Positions 30,571 through 42,130 of a stretch of 64,000 nucleotides of DNA are shown here, one piece after another. Below the pieces are notes generated by a model, which had not been told where the DNA came from, searched no databases, and saw only the letters and a list, made by a program, of their open reading frames with translations. The stretch lies in assembly GCA_021018815.1 (NCBI GenBank), contig JAITYX010000126.1:875501-939500 (forward strand), given 5' to 3'. Every line of letters starts with the position of its first letter. Position 1 is the stretch's first letter. The DNA comes from Talinum fruticosum. Lineage: Eukaryota; Streptophyta; Magnoliopsida; Caryophyllales; Talinaceae. Position numbers and translations under genes: made by a program.

Positions 30571-31345
30571 AACCCAGAGGTTCATCTGTTCATGCGGAGG
30601 ATTTCAGAGTTTTGGTGGTGTAAACATTGTCGAGGATTTCGCCCGAGAAGGAGATTCTTCCACTCTGGAAAATGTGAGTTATTCAGTGTATGCCTCAATC
30701 TTCTTCTCTCGATATCTCCCCTATCTCTTTCCCTTAGTTACCTCTAAACCCTAGTTTGGTTTTAAGAAGGGGAGGGAGGGGGATTGACCAACGATGGCTG
30801 GAAAGGGACCAGAAATAAGGGGAAAAGGGCCAATAATACGCTAAAGGGTCCACCACGATAATTGTTTCCACCACTTCTTACCTTCTCGTCAATCGTTAAT
30901 GTTTTTTCCCCTTGTATGAATTAATGGTCCCTTTGTCTTTTTCCTATAATATTTGTGTTATTTCTCTATTCTACTATTACACTAATGTATATGTGAACTA
31001 ATAATACCCTCAATCCTGCGTAGACAACACTCATGCAGTTCCTTTACCGCACTGTCGACTTTGCATTGGCTGAGTATTGTTTGTGCTTGTGAGCATTGCG
31101 GAAATGAAGGTGGTGACAAGCCGGTCCAAGACCTCACTGGCATTCTGGTTTCAAAACTATCTGCATTGAAGATAAGTGAGTTTCTTGTAGTTTATGTTAT
31201 GATAAGGGAGTGAGATTCGTGGGGGAGACAGAGAGGAGAGAGAATGACCGGGGATTAGTGGACGGCGGAGAAGAGCCCGACTCCACCATCAGCACTAACT
31301 CTCAGAGGCCTCGGCGACCTGTAGTGTAAGTTTTTGTACTTGCTT
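30571..31345 (+). promoter_or_regulatory. Partial promoter/leader copy P4
   Basis: 30580-30640 matches 26990-27050 (GGAGGATTTCAGAG). A telo-box-like AAACCCTAGTTT lies near 30746. 31018-31180 matches the 35.55-35.75-kb exon-like block (ACTCATGCAGTTCCTTTACC, GTGACAAGCCGGTCC). 31235-31335 is a GC-richer leader ending GTAGT/GTAAGT, like 20.95-21.0 kb. No clear TATA. The pieces are in an order not seen in other copies, suggesting a rearranged junction. Confidence 0.4.
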
Positions 31346-33010
31346 TCTGATGCTTTCATATGGTAGTTTAATGTTTGTTTTAAGGGGACTAGAAAGCGTT
31401 AGGCTTTAGCCCCAAAATTTGGGGCTTTTCAAATTAAACCTCAACTTGGATATCTGAACCCAATTCTTGACATTCCGACCCCAACATTAACAATTGGAGA
31501 TCGAAATTTAAACTCTGTATAGGCGAGTATCAAGTTGTTGGCCGTTGTACAAGTTCATGCGCGCACTACCCAACCCAGTAAGAATTGGAGATCTTGATTA
31601 GGTAATACTTGTGTCGATTGAACTTGGTTTGGTCAAGTCATTTTGTTCAAAGGCAATTTGGTTTATGTTCTGTTGGTTTATTTCATCTAAATGTTTTGCA
31701 AATACAAGCACTAGGGATGATAATTTTTGGTTGAATTAGGTTCATATGAATTTTTTTGGGGAGAGTAGGTTAATTTCATTCTTGAGACAAAAATTATATA
31801 GCCCTGTTTCAATTCTTTGACTCAATTTAGTTTCAGGTTATTTGGCAATTGATCATAGATAGTCTTGCCTAGCATAAGCAACATTCCTGAAAAGCTCTGC
31901 TCTCACGTGTACGAATTTTTATTTAATTTTTATTGTTTTGTTAATCAATCAATATAAGTTACTCGCTTAAGACCCAAGGGGATTAGACTGAGTAATTGAT
32001 GATGTCTATACTTAAGGTTCACGTAAGTAAACTAAAAATGAGAAGAACTGCCGAGTTACCTGCATAATCCTCCTACATAGGTACCTATATCGATGTAAGG
32101 ACGTCCCCCATTTTTCTCTGTTTATTGGAATAATGCTAATATATGTCTTGTTTATGAACTGCTTATGGACATTATTTTTTTTATTCAAGCACAACTGAAG
32201 CAGTCAAGAAAGAACACAAATTGTCTGGCTTGGGAACATTACTATTGACTTGGCATCATTTTTGTAAGAATTGAAATGTTTTATTTCTTATTTCTTGTCA
32301 TCTTCCTGTCACATGTCAATATCATTATCATGACTGCAGTGATATATGCATCATTATCATGACTGCAGTGATATATGCATCATTATCATGACTGCAGTGA
32401 TATATGCCCAAGCTATCTTTAAATTTTTTCTGCATCCATGTTTATATTTCAATGACTATTTCACTTTCTTCAGATGAATTACTTTTTGAAATGTTTGTCC
32501 TTAAAATATGGAAGTATAATTATGCAACATGGACTCATCATAGCTTTCTTTCCGCATATCTTTGACGAAGCAATGTTTTTGAAGTACACTCAAAATGTTC
32601 TTAGGTACATTGTCTCTCTTGCTTGTCAGGTTGTACCTGGCCATTGTTTCTCTTGCTTGTTAGGTTGTACCTGGATATGGCCAAGGGTTTTGCACAGGAC
32701 AAATACAGGATACACCTGCTATGGGAATTTGCATACCTCATACTCTGTTTTTTCAACTGCTTTCCTCAAAAATTATATCCATCTTTTTAGGTGTGTCAAC
32801 TTATTTTGGCTATATTCTTGTAGGTATCAAAGGTGTATGAAATGGTGTGCCCAATTCTTCAACAACTTGGAACAAGTTATTTTGTTTCTGTCTGAGATTC
32901 TTTCCTCCCCTGTCTTCACTTACCACGATTGTTCTCATGTTAGTGCGTATGTTACGTTTCTGTTCATAGGAACTTTACAGTTGTCAACTCATGCATTTCA
33001 GCACTAAGTT
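31346..33010 (+). repeat. Duplicated block homologous to 13.9-17.0 kb, carrying the empty copia site
   Basis: In order: AAGTAAACTAAAAATGAGAA (32025), GGACGTCCCCCATTTTTCTC (32100), the uninterrupted CTAATATATGTCTTGTTTAT near 32140, GGCTTGGGAACAT, ATGAATTACTTTTTGAAATG (32474) and ACCTGGATATGGCCAAGGG (32667). A 29-bp unit (ATCATTATCATGACTGCAGT and flank) is repeated three times at 32321-32407. The 177-codon open frame across 32474-33007 is interrupted in the homologous copies and is not called. Confidence 0.65.
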
Positions 33011-33392
33011 TCAAGGTACTGAGCTTGGTGGTGGCGAGGAGGCTTCTTGTATGAACCTGGTTGTTTGTGGAATCATGGTAAGCCCAGAGTGCATTTTCTT
33101 GTTTTGCTTTGTGCAGGGGAATGCTGGTGATGAAAGAGGGACTGCAACGTCACTATTGCATATAGGATAGTTGCAGCTAGGAGAGTGTTACGATCTCCTG
33201 AGTCTTGGGAGTATAATTTGTTAGTGCTTTAATAAGCTCCAGAGTACTCCTATTTGTCCTCAATCCCATGTACATTCTGAGTCTTTGCATTCATTGGATG
33301 ACTTCTTGGATCACATGGAGATTCTGCACTCATGTAGGGTCTGGAAGATCCTCAAATGCTTAAGTTGATGCGGGTTTATGTGACATTGACAG
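33011..33392 (+). pseudogene. Exon-like segments RIVAARRVLRS and EDPQMLKLMRVY
   Basis: After GTGCAG at about 33117, one frame reads IAYRIVAARRVLRSPESWEY before stops. A second segment, about 33338-33392, reads LEDPQMLKLMRVYVTLT up to the donor ACAG/GTAATT. Both are open but unrecognised, and they are not in one continuous frame. A third piece at 33013 reads TKFQGTELGGGEEASC. They may be real exons of a still unidentified gene. Confidence 0.3.
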
Positions 33393-33464
33393 GTAATTTG
33401 TTCACGAAGTTTTACTGCATTTTTGTTTTTCATTTGCTAAATGGCTGTAAACATGTTTCCTCAG

Positions 33465-33512
33465 AGTTTACAGTGATCCTGAAGGCAGTATGGCGTACAC
33501 ACTGGCTATCCG
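33465..33512 (+). pseudogene. Exon-like 48-nt segment with strong splice sites
   Basis: Acceptor TGTTTCCTCAG, donor CCG/GTAAGT. Two frames are open: VYSDPEGSMAYTLAIR and FTVILKAVWRTHWLS. The second is in phase with the preceding segment ending ACAG. Length 48 nt. Not recognised. Confidence 0.35.
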
Positions 33513-34620
33513 GTAAGTGTCCAAAATCTTTTCCTTACTTTTGTAGATACAGGAAAATGTGCTTTAGGCTGATAATGATGTCTGGGTAGAGTATTTGGCT
33601 CGGCTTGGCTTTGATGTGTATTGTTTTCTTGTGTCAGCATATGATGTGGAAAAGGCTTATGCTATCGATTATATGTGTCTGTATCAACCATAGCCCATAG
33701 ACCTAAAAATCCTTTTCACTTTATGATTCACATACTGAAGCGGCAAGCCCTGCTTCAAGCTGTTTGCTTTGCTTTCGCTGATGTTTGAGTACAGACAGCA
33801 GTTGGAGACAATTGCACTTCAGAGGAATTTGCTGATTCCATTCATCTTTGTTTCTAGCTTTACTGATCTTAGCTTCATTATTATTATTTTTTCTATAAAA
33901 TTCTTTTTATTATTATTATTATTATTGCCGCCGCCGCCTTTAGGATAGATAATGGTTTATTAGATTCCATTATTCAAGGAAACCTATCTAACCATTTTTT
34001 AATAGTGAACTCATAGTCCTTCGCCCTCCTATTCCTCTTATCTCTTCTTAATTCAAGGAACCCGACCATTAGTGAAGTTGAGGGAAAGACGCTGGTGATG
34101 GTAGGCGAGGCCGGATCTTGTCTTCATGTTCTTATAATTTTAGGATGCTTTATCTACATTAGATCAAAGGATGCATTATATATTTTTTTCATTAATTTGA
34201 TTATGTGAATATTGTAAATACATTACGAGTTAAAATTTTTTAATAATATTTAATTTGATTAAATGAATATTTTATAGGTACTATTTTTCTGTTTGGTCAT
34301 TGTTCCTCTAATATAATTTTGTTGTATAAAACGTGCTTATTTAAACATGATAAGGTTTGACATAGTCGAGTGTCCATTAGCAAAATAAGTGTTCATTGTT
34401 ACTACTTGTTCTTTTTGGTGAAAATAAAAGTTTTTATTAATTCCCAAAAAATAACAAATGATTATACTACTTGTTTCTTTATTTTATACTTATTATTAAT
34501 AATGATTATTATTATTTTATTAAGCAACTATTTACTGTTTAAAATTTAGAAAAATGTGGAGCAAAAAAAGGGGCATTATAATTAATATAAAGAAGTCTGC
34601 GAAAAAAATAAAACTTAGCA
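33513..34620. other. Intergenic DNA with (TTA)n-(GCC)n microsatellite
   Basis: TTATTATTATTATTATTATT followed by four GCC units near 33910-33940. Otherwise AT-rich, no gene recognised. Confidence 0.5.
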
Positions 34621-35000
34621 AAGCGGCTAATTTTAGGCCACGGCCCATGGGCCATATGAGGAAATAAAACGCACTTTAGAAAGCGCGTTGTTTGACTTGG
34701 ACCGTGTTAGGCCCAACGAACTCCTATAAAAAGGGCAGTGGTCTTGGGACTTGGGCTCATTCACAACCACAACATTATAACCTATGTTTTGGCACTTGGG
34801 GCCCGGCCAGCCTTTTCTTCCCCAACCTTATGCTTCGGGTGTGGGTTGGGTCCGAGTGCCAGCCCTTGTGGCCTATACATGGCTTTTTGGCGCCAGGGTT
34901 CCGAAATTACCCCCGATATGATGTTTCATCGGAGAGAGGAGAGAGGATGGGGGACGACGATCAGAATCAGCCACTGAATTCTTAGATCGAAGGAAGCGGA
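34621..35000 (+). promoter_or_regulatory. Promoter and leader, copy P5 (close match to P1)
   Basis: GGCCACGGCCCATGGGCC at 34636-34653, GCGCGTTGTTTGAC at 34683, TATAAAAA at 34725, and a leader ending GGGGGACGACGAT at 34946. Alignment to P1 (6012-6430) is clear in the upstream part and around the GGCGCCAG motif. A frame beginning ATGGGGGACGACGATCAGAA stops after 12 codons (MGDDDQNQPLNS). Two overlapping frames of 79-97 codons in the leader are not supported by the P1 copy. Confidence 0.55.
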
Positions 35001-36084
35001 AGAAAGAAAGAAGATCAGAGGCAGACCTTTCGGCGCTACATTTTTTATTATTTTTTTCAATTCGTGAGTTGCGTTCCTCAAATCTTCAGTCAATTTGTTA
35101 AAATTTTGGATCAGTTTTGTTCTAATTTCGAAATCTACTGGGAAGAATGGGAGACGGGTATGAATTTAGGTCTCGTTCCCTTGTATTTTTTAAAAAAATT
35201 TTATCTTTATACTTTGCTTTTGTTGAGATTAGAGATGGACTGAATTTTGATGACCTGAGCTTTTTGTTTTTGTTAACCATCTTCTCCGTGACTGTGCTTT
35301 AAGCTTCTTTGTTTAGATAGAGATGGTATGAATTTCTCCTGAATTTGTTTTTGGTTTGCAATGGAGTAAAAACTGTTCATAGGGAGCACAAATGTTTACG
35401 AGTGTGGTTTAGTTGTTTTTCTGGGTTAGTTAATTTTGCAGCTGTTAAGATGTGGGTTGGGTTCATGATGTGATTGACCAATGAGGAGGATTGATACAAT
35501 AATGGTCCCTTTGTCTTTAGTATATGTGAACTAATACCCTCAGTCCTGCCTGGAGAAAACTCATGCAGTTTGCTTTACTGCACTGTCGACTTTGCATTGG
35601 CTGAGGACTGTTTGTGCTTGTGAGCATGACGGAATAAAGGCGGTGATAAGCCTGCTGTTTGTGCTTGTGAGCATGACGGAATAAAGGCGGTGATAAGCCT
35701 GTCAAATGGCCTCTCTGTTATTCTGGTTTCAAAACTCTATCATGTCATATTTAACGTAGTCCTGCATTGAACATTAAGTGAGTTTGTTATAGTTCATTGT
35801 CTTTTTGATAGTTGAACTCTGGCTGCTGTTCCTAAGTATCTTAATTGGTCTATTTTAACTGTTTCAGATGAGGTAGTTTTGCTTGGGTTCAGCAGCTGTC
35901 AAGTCCTTTGGTTGGTAGTAAAATTTTGGCCTTTGATATGTGATTAGTTTTTTTGAAGAAATGCACATCTGTTGCATATTCCCAATTATTAGTCACATTT
36001 ACTTTTTGTCAAAAGCAGGAAAGATAATATATGAATTCCATCATGACAACTGTTCTCTCATTATTATTTTTTTATTCTTGGCAG
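35001..36084 (+). pseudogene. Leader and exon-like segments after P5
   Basis: 35050-35165 matches the leader before MGEQ at 13.04 and 25.86 kb, but the ATG context is ATGGGAGACGG/GTATGA (MGDG). 35540-35750 reads EKTHAVCFTALSTLHWLRTV and, continuing open, CACEHDGIKAVISL. The equivalents at 31.05 and 13.9 kb carry indels. A 47-bp unit starting CTGTTTGTGCTTGTGAGCAT is duplicated at 35608-35701. Product unknown. Confidence 0.35.
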
Positions 36085-36211
36085 CAAAACAGATTTGTTG
36101 AAGCATTTGGTGAGCAAGCAAGATGTACGAGTTTGATAGCAGCCGCATTTATGCTTGGTCATAAAGCTTCTGGAGTTGATGTATGTTTACATTCTGAGCC
36201 ACATCACTCAG
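36085..36211 (+). pseudogene. Exon QNRFVEAFGEQA with consensus splice sites, unidentified gene
   Basis: Acceptor TTATTCTTGGCAG, 127 nt, donor CAG/GTGAGT. It encodes QNRFVEAFGEQARCTSLIAA, AFMLGHKASGVDVCLHSEP and HHS. This is the best-looking exon in the 6-41-kb region by codon use and splice signals, and it may belong to a functional gene. I do not recognise the family. Its 3' end, with the donor, is duplicated: a 43-bp tandem repeat from 36190 gives two identical donors 43 bp apart. Confidence 0.4.
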
Positions 36212-36475
36212 GTGAGTACTCACTAGATGATACATTCTGAGCCACATCACTCAGGTGAGTACTCACTAGATGATACAAGTGTTTCTTTCAGATAATCTCT
36301 AGCTCTTCACAATCATATGACATGAAGGGGAAATTAGGAGGTGGGATTTGTTACAACTATGAAATGCAAATTTGATACAAGTGTTTCTTTCAGATAATCT
36401 CTAGCTCTTCACAATCATATGACATGAAGGGGAAATTAGGAGGTGGGATTTGTTACAACTATGAAATGCAAATTT
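36190..36475 (+). repeat. Two back-to-back tandem duplications (43 bp and 102 bp)
   Basis: 43-bp unit starting CATTCTGAGCCACATCACTC at 36190 and 36233. 102-bp unit starting GATACAAGTGTTTCTTTCAG at 36272 and 36374. Copies are essentially identical. Confidence 0.85.
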
Positions 36476-37287
36476 GATTTTAAGATTTTTGATGGGACAA
36501 AAAATCTTTTCGTAAGTAGTGTTTCCAGGTTCCTCTCTTGTTGACTGCTCCAGTCCCATTTGTATGTTGGTGGATTGTTTTCTATAAATGCTCTCTGTTA
36601 TATTTGTGCTCATGCCTTTATGCATGCACGTATATGTTCTTTTCCTTTTTATGGGGGTGATAATATGGGGTTTGGGGTTTGTACTTGTCATCTAACCAAT
36701 ATTGATCAAAATGTGGGTGGTTTGCGGCTGCACGGAATGGTTTGGCTTTAGCTTATTGTGCTTTCATGTTCCTTTTGATTTATACTACTTCTTGCAAGAT
36801 AAGGCAGCATAAGTAGCAGTCAGCTTTAACTTATTGTGCTCTTTATTTGGGTACTGGGCAAGGATGTTAGATACACTGTGAAATGGCATCTTTTCTGGGC
36901 ACAATGAATATGTTTTTTATTTGTCCTCTGTTCTTTCATTTTCTTAGGATGGGGGTGATTGGAGATTGGTTGGGCCTGAGGGACTTGCAATCTTCTTGGT
37001 GGGGTTTAAAATTTTGATAGTGTTATCTTAGGTCTTGAGATATTCTAATTTCTGTTGCTCATGGATGTTGCCAAATGATATGAGCTCGATGATTCTTAGT
37101 AATACACCGAATCTCAACTTTATGTGTGTTTCATTCCCTATTAGAAGTGAAGTTCCTATACTTCCTTGAGATACAGTAATTTCTCCTTGCAGCAGTTAAA
37201 TGCATTGCTCCACTAGATTGACTTGAAAAAGTAGATTATGAAGGTTTGCTCTTGGAGAAATTACGTCACCCTAGAGGGGGTGAATTG
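36476..37287 (+). other. Intron-like or intergenic DNA
   Basis: No gene recognised. Ends at CACCCTAGAGGGGGTGAATT (37268), a phrase I associate with dispersed plant repeats but cannot assign. Confidence 0.35.
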
Positions 37288-38520
37288 GGTGATGGGGAAA
37301 TTTAAACAAGTAATAGAAGAATAAAACTAGAGAATAGGGTGATGGGGAAATTTAAATAAGTAATAGAAGAATAAAACTAGAGAATAGGGTGATGGGAAAA
37401 TTTAAACAAGTAATAGAAGAATAAAACTAGACAAGACTGTGAGGAGAGTCCGAGTATGGATTGAACTCAAAAGGTACTAACTCGTAAAGTTACGTGGAAA
37501 CCCTTCCGGGCAAAAATCACGGCCGGTGCTAATTCAAGCACCAAGTCAAATCCACTATTTTGAATCCACAAAATACGATAGAAAAACTCAACCAGAATTG
37601 CTCCCTTAGACAATTCCTTACAAGATTTTCCTAGACTCAAAAATTATCTTATCTAATCTAGTACTTCCTAACCGAGGTAAACCGAGTTAGTTAGGGACAA
37701 CCGAGCTGAATTAGTTAGGGACAACCGAGCTGAGTTAGCCCTTACAGTTCGACCAAGGGACCTTACTCAAAAAGGAAGAATGGGTGTTTGTAAGCCGATT
37801 ACAAGACCTTACAACTCGGAAAGATATTAAGTAAAGAGTTGGAGTTGTAAGTAGAAGATTGAGTATTAATACAATGACTTTTTCTTTAAGTGCGTGTATT
37901 GTCGGTTGGTTCAAGCAATCTTCAAGTCTTGAGAGTTGGCTTCTATTTATAGATAACCAAGCGGATTAGCCATTGTGACTATCTTCCGACTCGGAAGTCC
38001 TTTGTGACCGTTGCAATGGATTTTCCGAGTCACTCGAAAATATCCGTTGAGGTGTGAACGTTGAGCAACGGCTCTTGACTCCTTTGGAAGTCCTAATCCA
38101 CCGTTGAGCTTAGCGTTGCGGATTTCCAATTTTGGAAACAAACAACCCTAACACGAGTGTATGGACCTTGGTCGAGGTGGAAAAAGCCTTGTCTGCTTGG
38201 TGATTTGACGTTTTGAAGCCGGTTATTTTTATAATTCAAAAATATGATAACCTCGTTTGAATAACCTACAAAAGTAAATCAATTTGATTCTCAAAGTATA
38301 AAATACTTTGGTCCAAGATTAGACACAAATAATAATTTTAATTAAGATAATTAAGTGCATAATTATATGAGTTAGAAAGAAATGAAATTTTTTGAGTCTA
38401 ATATCCAAGTATACTCAAATTCCATCCGAGTCGGTCTAGAAGTAAAACAAGTTAGATAAATAACATCGAGTGGAAAGACTTGATCTAGACTGCCAATGTT
38501 CAAACCAAACATGCTCGACT
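37288..38520. repeat. Repeat-rich segment: 50-bp x3 array and unassigned dispersed repeat
   Basis: A 50-bp unit (GATGGGGAAATTTAAACAAG and flank) is repeated three times at 37291-37440. A 25-bp unit containing AGTTAGTTAGGGACAACCGA is duplicated near 37690-37735. The GC-balanced stretch to about 38200 lacks open frames and could be an internal piece of a non-autonomous LTR element; no termini were found. Confidence 0.5.
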
Positions 38521-39660
38521 TAGAAAGATGAATTAACATAGTAATCCAATTAAAATTAGATCATGAAGTCCCGAGTTAATGCAAAATAAAACAAGTGTTT
38601 GAACATGCAATATATTTGAGTGTTGTTTGAGTAACTCGTAACTCGTATGTGAAATAATAAATAAGAATATGCTTTGTGAGTTAGTCGAGTCAAAAGAGAA
38701 CATATGTGATAGTTTCTATAACACTCGAAAAGATGTTATATCATTCAAAAAGGCTTATAAAACAGATAGAATGACTTTTAATCATAACCTTATAAGAGAT
38801 GAAGTCCTATACCTGGTTCCTTGATGGAACTCGGAATGATGTATATGACAGACTTCAGATTATTTTGTTTATGAGGTCGGATAGTCCTCAGAATTTTGAG
38901 CCACTTGTGAGCTATATATATGTTGACCTTTGCACAAATGGAGTCATTCTTTTGTAGACTTATCGGTGTTTGCACAAATGGAGTCATTCTTTTGTAGACT
39001 TATCGGTGTGTGCTCCACTATATTCAACTTGTCCAATGTATTGCTATGTCTTTGAGAGGGTCATCGGATGAGTTGGAAGGTAAGTATTTGCAATGGATCA
39101 TTCTTTTAATTGAGCATCATGTGCTTTGGAAGGGAACTGGTCACCACACGCCAAATGCTAACGTTGAGGGTGGTAATTTATGACAGTGGCTATGGGTTCT
39201 TGCATTTTTATTGCTTGCTTTGTACTTTTATTTTATTGTCTACCTTGTTGTTTTCGCTCTTTTGACTTGAAGGAGTCACGCAGTCTATGGAAAGTTCCAA
39301 CTTTAGAACAAATGGAAAATTTTAGCTTCTGATAGAAGTGAGAGTAGAATGTTGGTGTACTGGTCTTTTGGCATTGCTCAACGAAGATGAGGATATATAC
39401 CATTCTTCGACTACAGGCATATCCCATGTTCCATGTTCCGTAACTTTGCCACTTTCCATACTAATTATGCATGTGTGTTGATTGTGGTGATGATATGCTT
39501 AGTTGCTTGAGACAACATATTTCAGGAATGATACTATTAATTGTATTTTCTTTTCTTTAGGTCCTGAAGCGCATATGTCAATTTCTCACTCATCTTAGCT
39601 TGTTTAGTATTCATCCTGGAATATTTTGAAGGCTTGAGTCCATTGAACGGATTTGGCTTC
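38521..39660. other. Unassigned DNA with a 40-bp tandem duplication (38931-39009)
   Basis: A 40-bp unit starting TGCACAAATGGAGTCATTCT is present twice. Small minus-strand frames of 64-65 codons are unrecognised. Confidence 0.4.
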
Positions 39661-39663
39661 CTC

Positions 39664-39935
39664 AAATTCCTAGTGCATATCTGCAATATTGATGATATGC
39701 TAAAGTTCTTTTGCCATGCCTCTGATTTATCTGCAACATAGCCTGGCTCATTTTCTGCAACATCACATAATGGTTTTGACATCTGCGAATTAAAATTCCA
39801 AATTCCTAGTGCATATCTGCAATATTGATGATATGCTAAAGTTCTTTTGCCATGCCTCTGATTTATCTGCAACATAGCCTGGCTCATTTTCTGCAACATC
39901 ACATAATGGTTTTGACATCTGCGAATTAAAATTCC
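39664..39935. repeat. 136-bp tandem duplication
   Basis: Unit starting AAATTCCTAGTGCATATCTG at 39664 and 39800, identical apart from the ends. The minus-strand 121-codon frame over it (CDVAENEPGYVADKSEAWQK in one copy) is open but not recognised; the second copy is read in another frame. Confidence 0.85.
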
Positions 39936-41440
39936 TCAAATATGTAGATTTCTTTTATGGTTTTTACAGCTCCACTTTCCATCAATTCTTCAATCTCTGC
40001 CAAAGATCGGATCTATGTGGCATTCTCATATCTCGTCATCTTCTTTCCTGTCTGTTCTGATCTGAACCAATTGTGGGGCTAGGATGAAGATATTTATGTT
40101 GATTGGCAGCCAAATTATGATGTAACCATTGAGCAATAAGTGCTCAGATAACTTGGCTTGTGGGGAGCATTTTGTAGGTGGATTGGCTTAAATCTAGGAG
40201 GTTTATTTTCATGTCCGGACTGTATACGATTATTAGTTGTTTGTGTAGTAGTTTGATTGACTCAAATTGAGCGATCGTTTTTATTCCTTGAAACTGCCCT
40301 GTTTGAGGATGTTCTTTTTCTTTTTTGTTGGGCGACTTGTCTTTATGACAGAAATGCAGAAGGCGCACTCTGATTCTTGTATCCATGTGTGAAAGCCTCT
40401 GCATTCTGATTGCATTGAGGATTTGATGCATCTGGCTTCTTGTTTTTATCTTAACTAATGAACTTATAATACCTTTTGTCCGAATATGATTGCCTTGAGT
40501 AGCTGTCTATTTAGTGCAATGATGTTTATGTGTTGAACAAACATCCTTTGGCTATCATCTACTGGTTTTTGTTGTTGTCTTATTCTTACTAACAATAGTT
40601 ATCCAATTTAACTTTAGACATTGGATTAAGAGCCACCTTCTGTCTCACATGGAGCTGATGGATTTAAGCAATTAGCAGGACTGCTAGCTGAGTGTGAGTG
40701 AAATTTGAGTGAACAATAAACAGCATATGGTTGTAAATGAGAGCCGTATATGATTGTGTCCCTTTTGTCATTTATGTATTGATGCTATTAGATTGTTCTT
40801 ATTCTGAGCAAAGTGAAGTTTGTGACCATCTTTGCAGAGATATCACTTTCCTTACAAGAGGAGACTGAAAAGCTTCAGGGTGGCATAGAGAATTGCACTG
40901 CTAGCTAAGGTGAGTTTACCATTTATTGATGTTTTAATCTTGCTTATCAACATGATGTCTGAATTGGATATTTCTTTGGTGTTTGCTTGAATATCTTATG
41001 CACTGACTTTTGGAGCTGGGATGACTGAAATCGATAAGGTAACTACAAAACAAAGATTATATTTAAATCTTGACTCTTGAGTGTCAGTCTTTTAACTTTA
41101 GTGAAAATCATTGTTCCCTGCTTTAGTCTTGAGTTAATCTAGTTTTAAATTGAGTGTAGCTGCATACATTATGAACTTACTTATGAGAAGGCACTAACCG
41201 TCTATACAAGCTTGAATAAGTTGCCCAAACCTTTAATTTCTTTTGTAGAGTAAAGCTCCACATAGTCTCCTACTTGGATAGATGACTGGCATTTGTCACT
41301 GTTGGGGTCCAACAAAAATAGCATGTGTATGATGCAGGGGTAATGCTAATACTACAGATCGATGACCTCCCAACACCCTACTTAGGTAGATTGTGAACCA
41401 TGGATTTGGATCTTGCAACGGCTTGAGCTATTTCTTTTTC
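39936..41440 (+). other. Intron-like region with weak exon candidate at 40.84-40.91 kb
   Basis: After CTTTGCAG (near 40838), a segment reads EISLSLQEETEKLQGGIENC then TAS stop, followed by AAG/GTGAG. This could be the end of the gene copy starting at P5. Nothing else is recognised. Confidence 0.3.
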
Positions 41441-42130
41441 CTCCTTGGTGAATGGGTGTCATTTTTCTTTTTATTTATTTATTCACTAGTGTAGGAAGAA
41501 AATGAATAGGAATATGAGAATAGAACTGATATACACCCCAGCAACCGAATGCAAACCCTCAATTTCCTTGAGGATTAGAAAATCAATGCCTGAAATATCT
41601 TTCCAGACAGCTCTCACCACTGGTGCCAAATTGCCAATTATATCTAGATTTGTGCCAAGATGGAGGTGGTGTTGAGGGTTGGACACGCGGTCAGGTATAG
41701 TTGGTGGATGGATTGTTGCAGCATGGAACGTTTAGGTTGGGAAAGCAGGGTGGCTGGGATAGTGTCTGCCATTGAGGCAGCTTGACTGATGGTGAGGGAA
41801 TATGGAATTGAGATGGTGGCTTCAGTGGGAGAGTTCTTGGGAGGGTGTATAGTGAAGGAGTGCCGGAGGGAGGGAAGACAGTACTGAATAAACCAATTGA
41901 CATCTGACTACAATTACATTTCAGGTCAGAGAATTTGCTTCAGAATGAACCAGATGTTTAAAAAGTTTGATTTTAGTGTAGGCAAAATGTTCTGCTTTGC
42001 CATGATATTTCAGTATCCATAATGCAAGCCTTTGCCTGATGCCTACTGAGCCCTTTTGGCTTTTAAATTTGTCCTTAGTTGTTCTTTCTCTATCCCTAGT
42101 CTGGTAAAGTAGTTTAGCCATTTGAAAAGT
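41441..42130 (-). other. Cluster of unassigned minus-strand frames
   Basis: Three short minus-strand frames (66, 70 and 66 codons at 41486-41686, 41691-41903 and 41921-42121) follow one another. The middle one is proline-rich with phrases such as TLPLKPPSQFHIP. No motif or splice signal joins them convincingly. Could be a decayed gene or transposon. Confidence 0.25.

Noticed and set aside
32474..33007. 177-codon plus-strand open frame, the longest in the 6-41-kb region
   Set aside because: It lies across a duplicated block whose homologues (16.5-17 and 21.7-22.1 kb) are not open in this frame, it has no motif, and its composition is that of T-rich DNA. It also runs through a small internal duplication at 32.62-32.66 kb.
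37291..37440. Regular repeats as a possible CRISPR-like array
   Set aside because: The 50-bp units are contiguous with no spacers and the DNA is plant nuclear. It is a simple tandem repeat.
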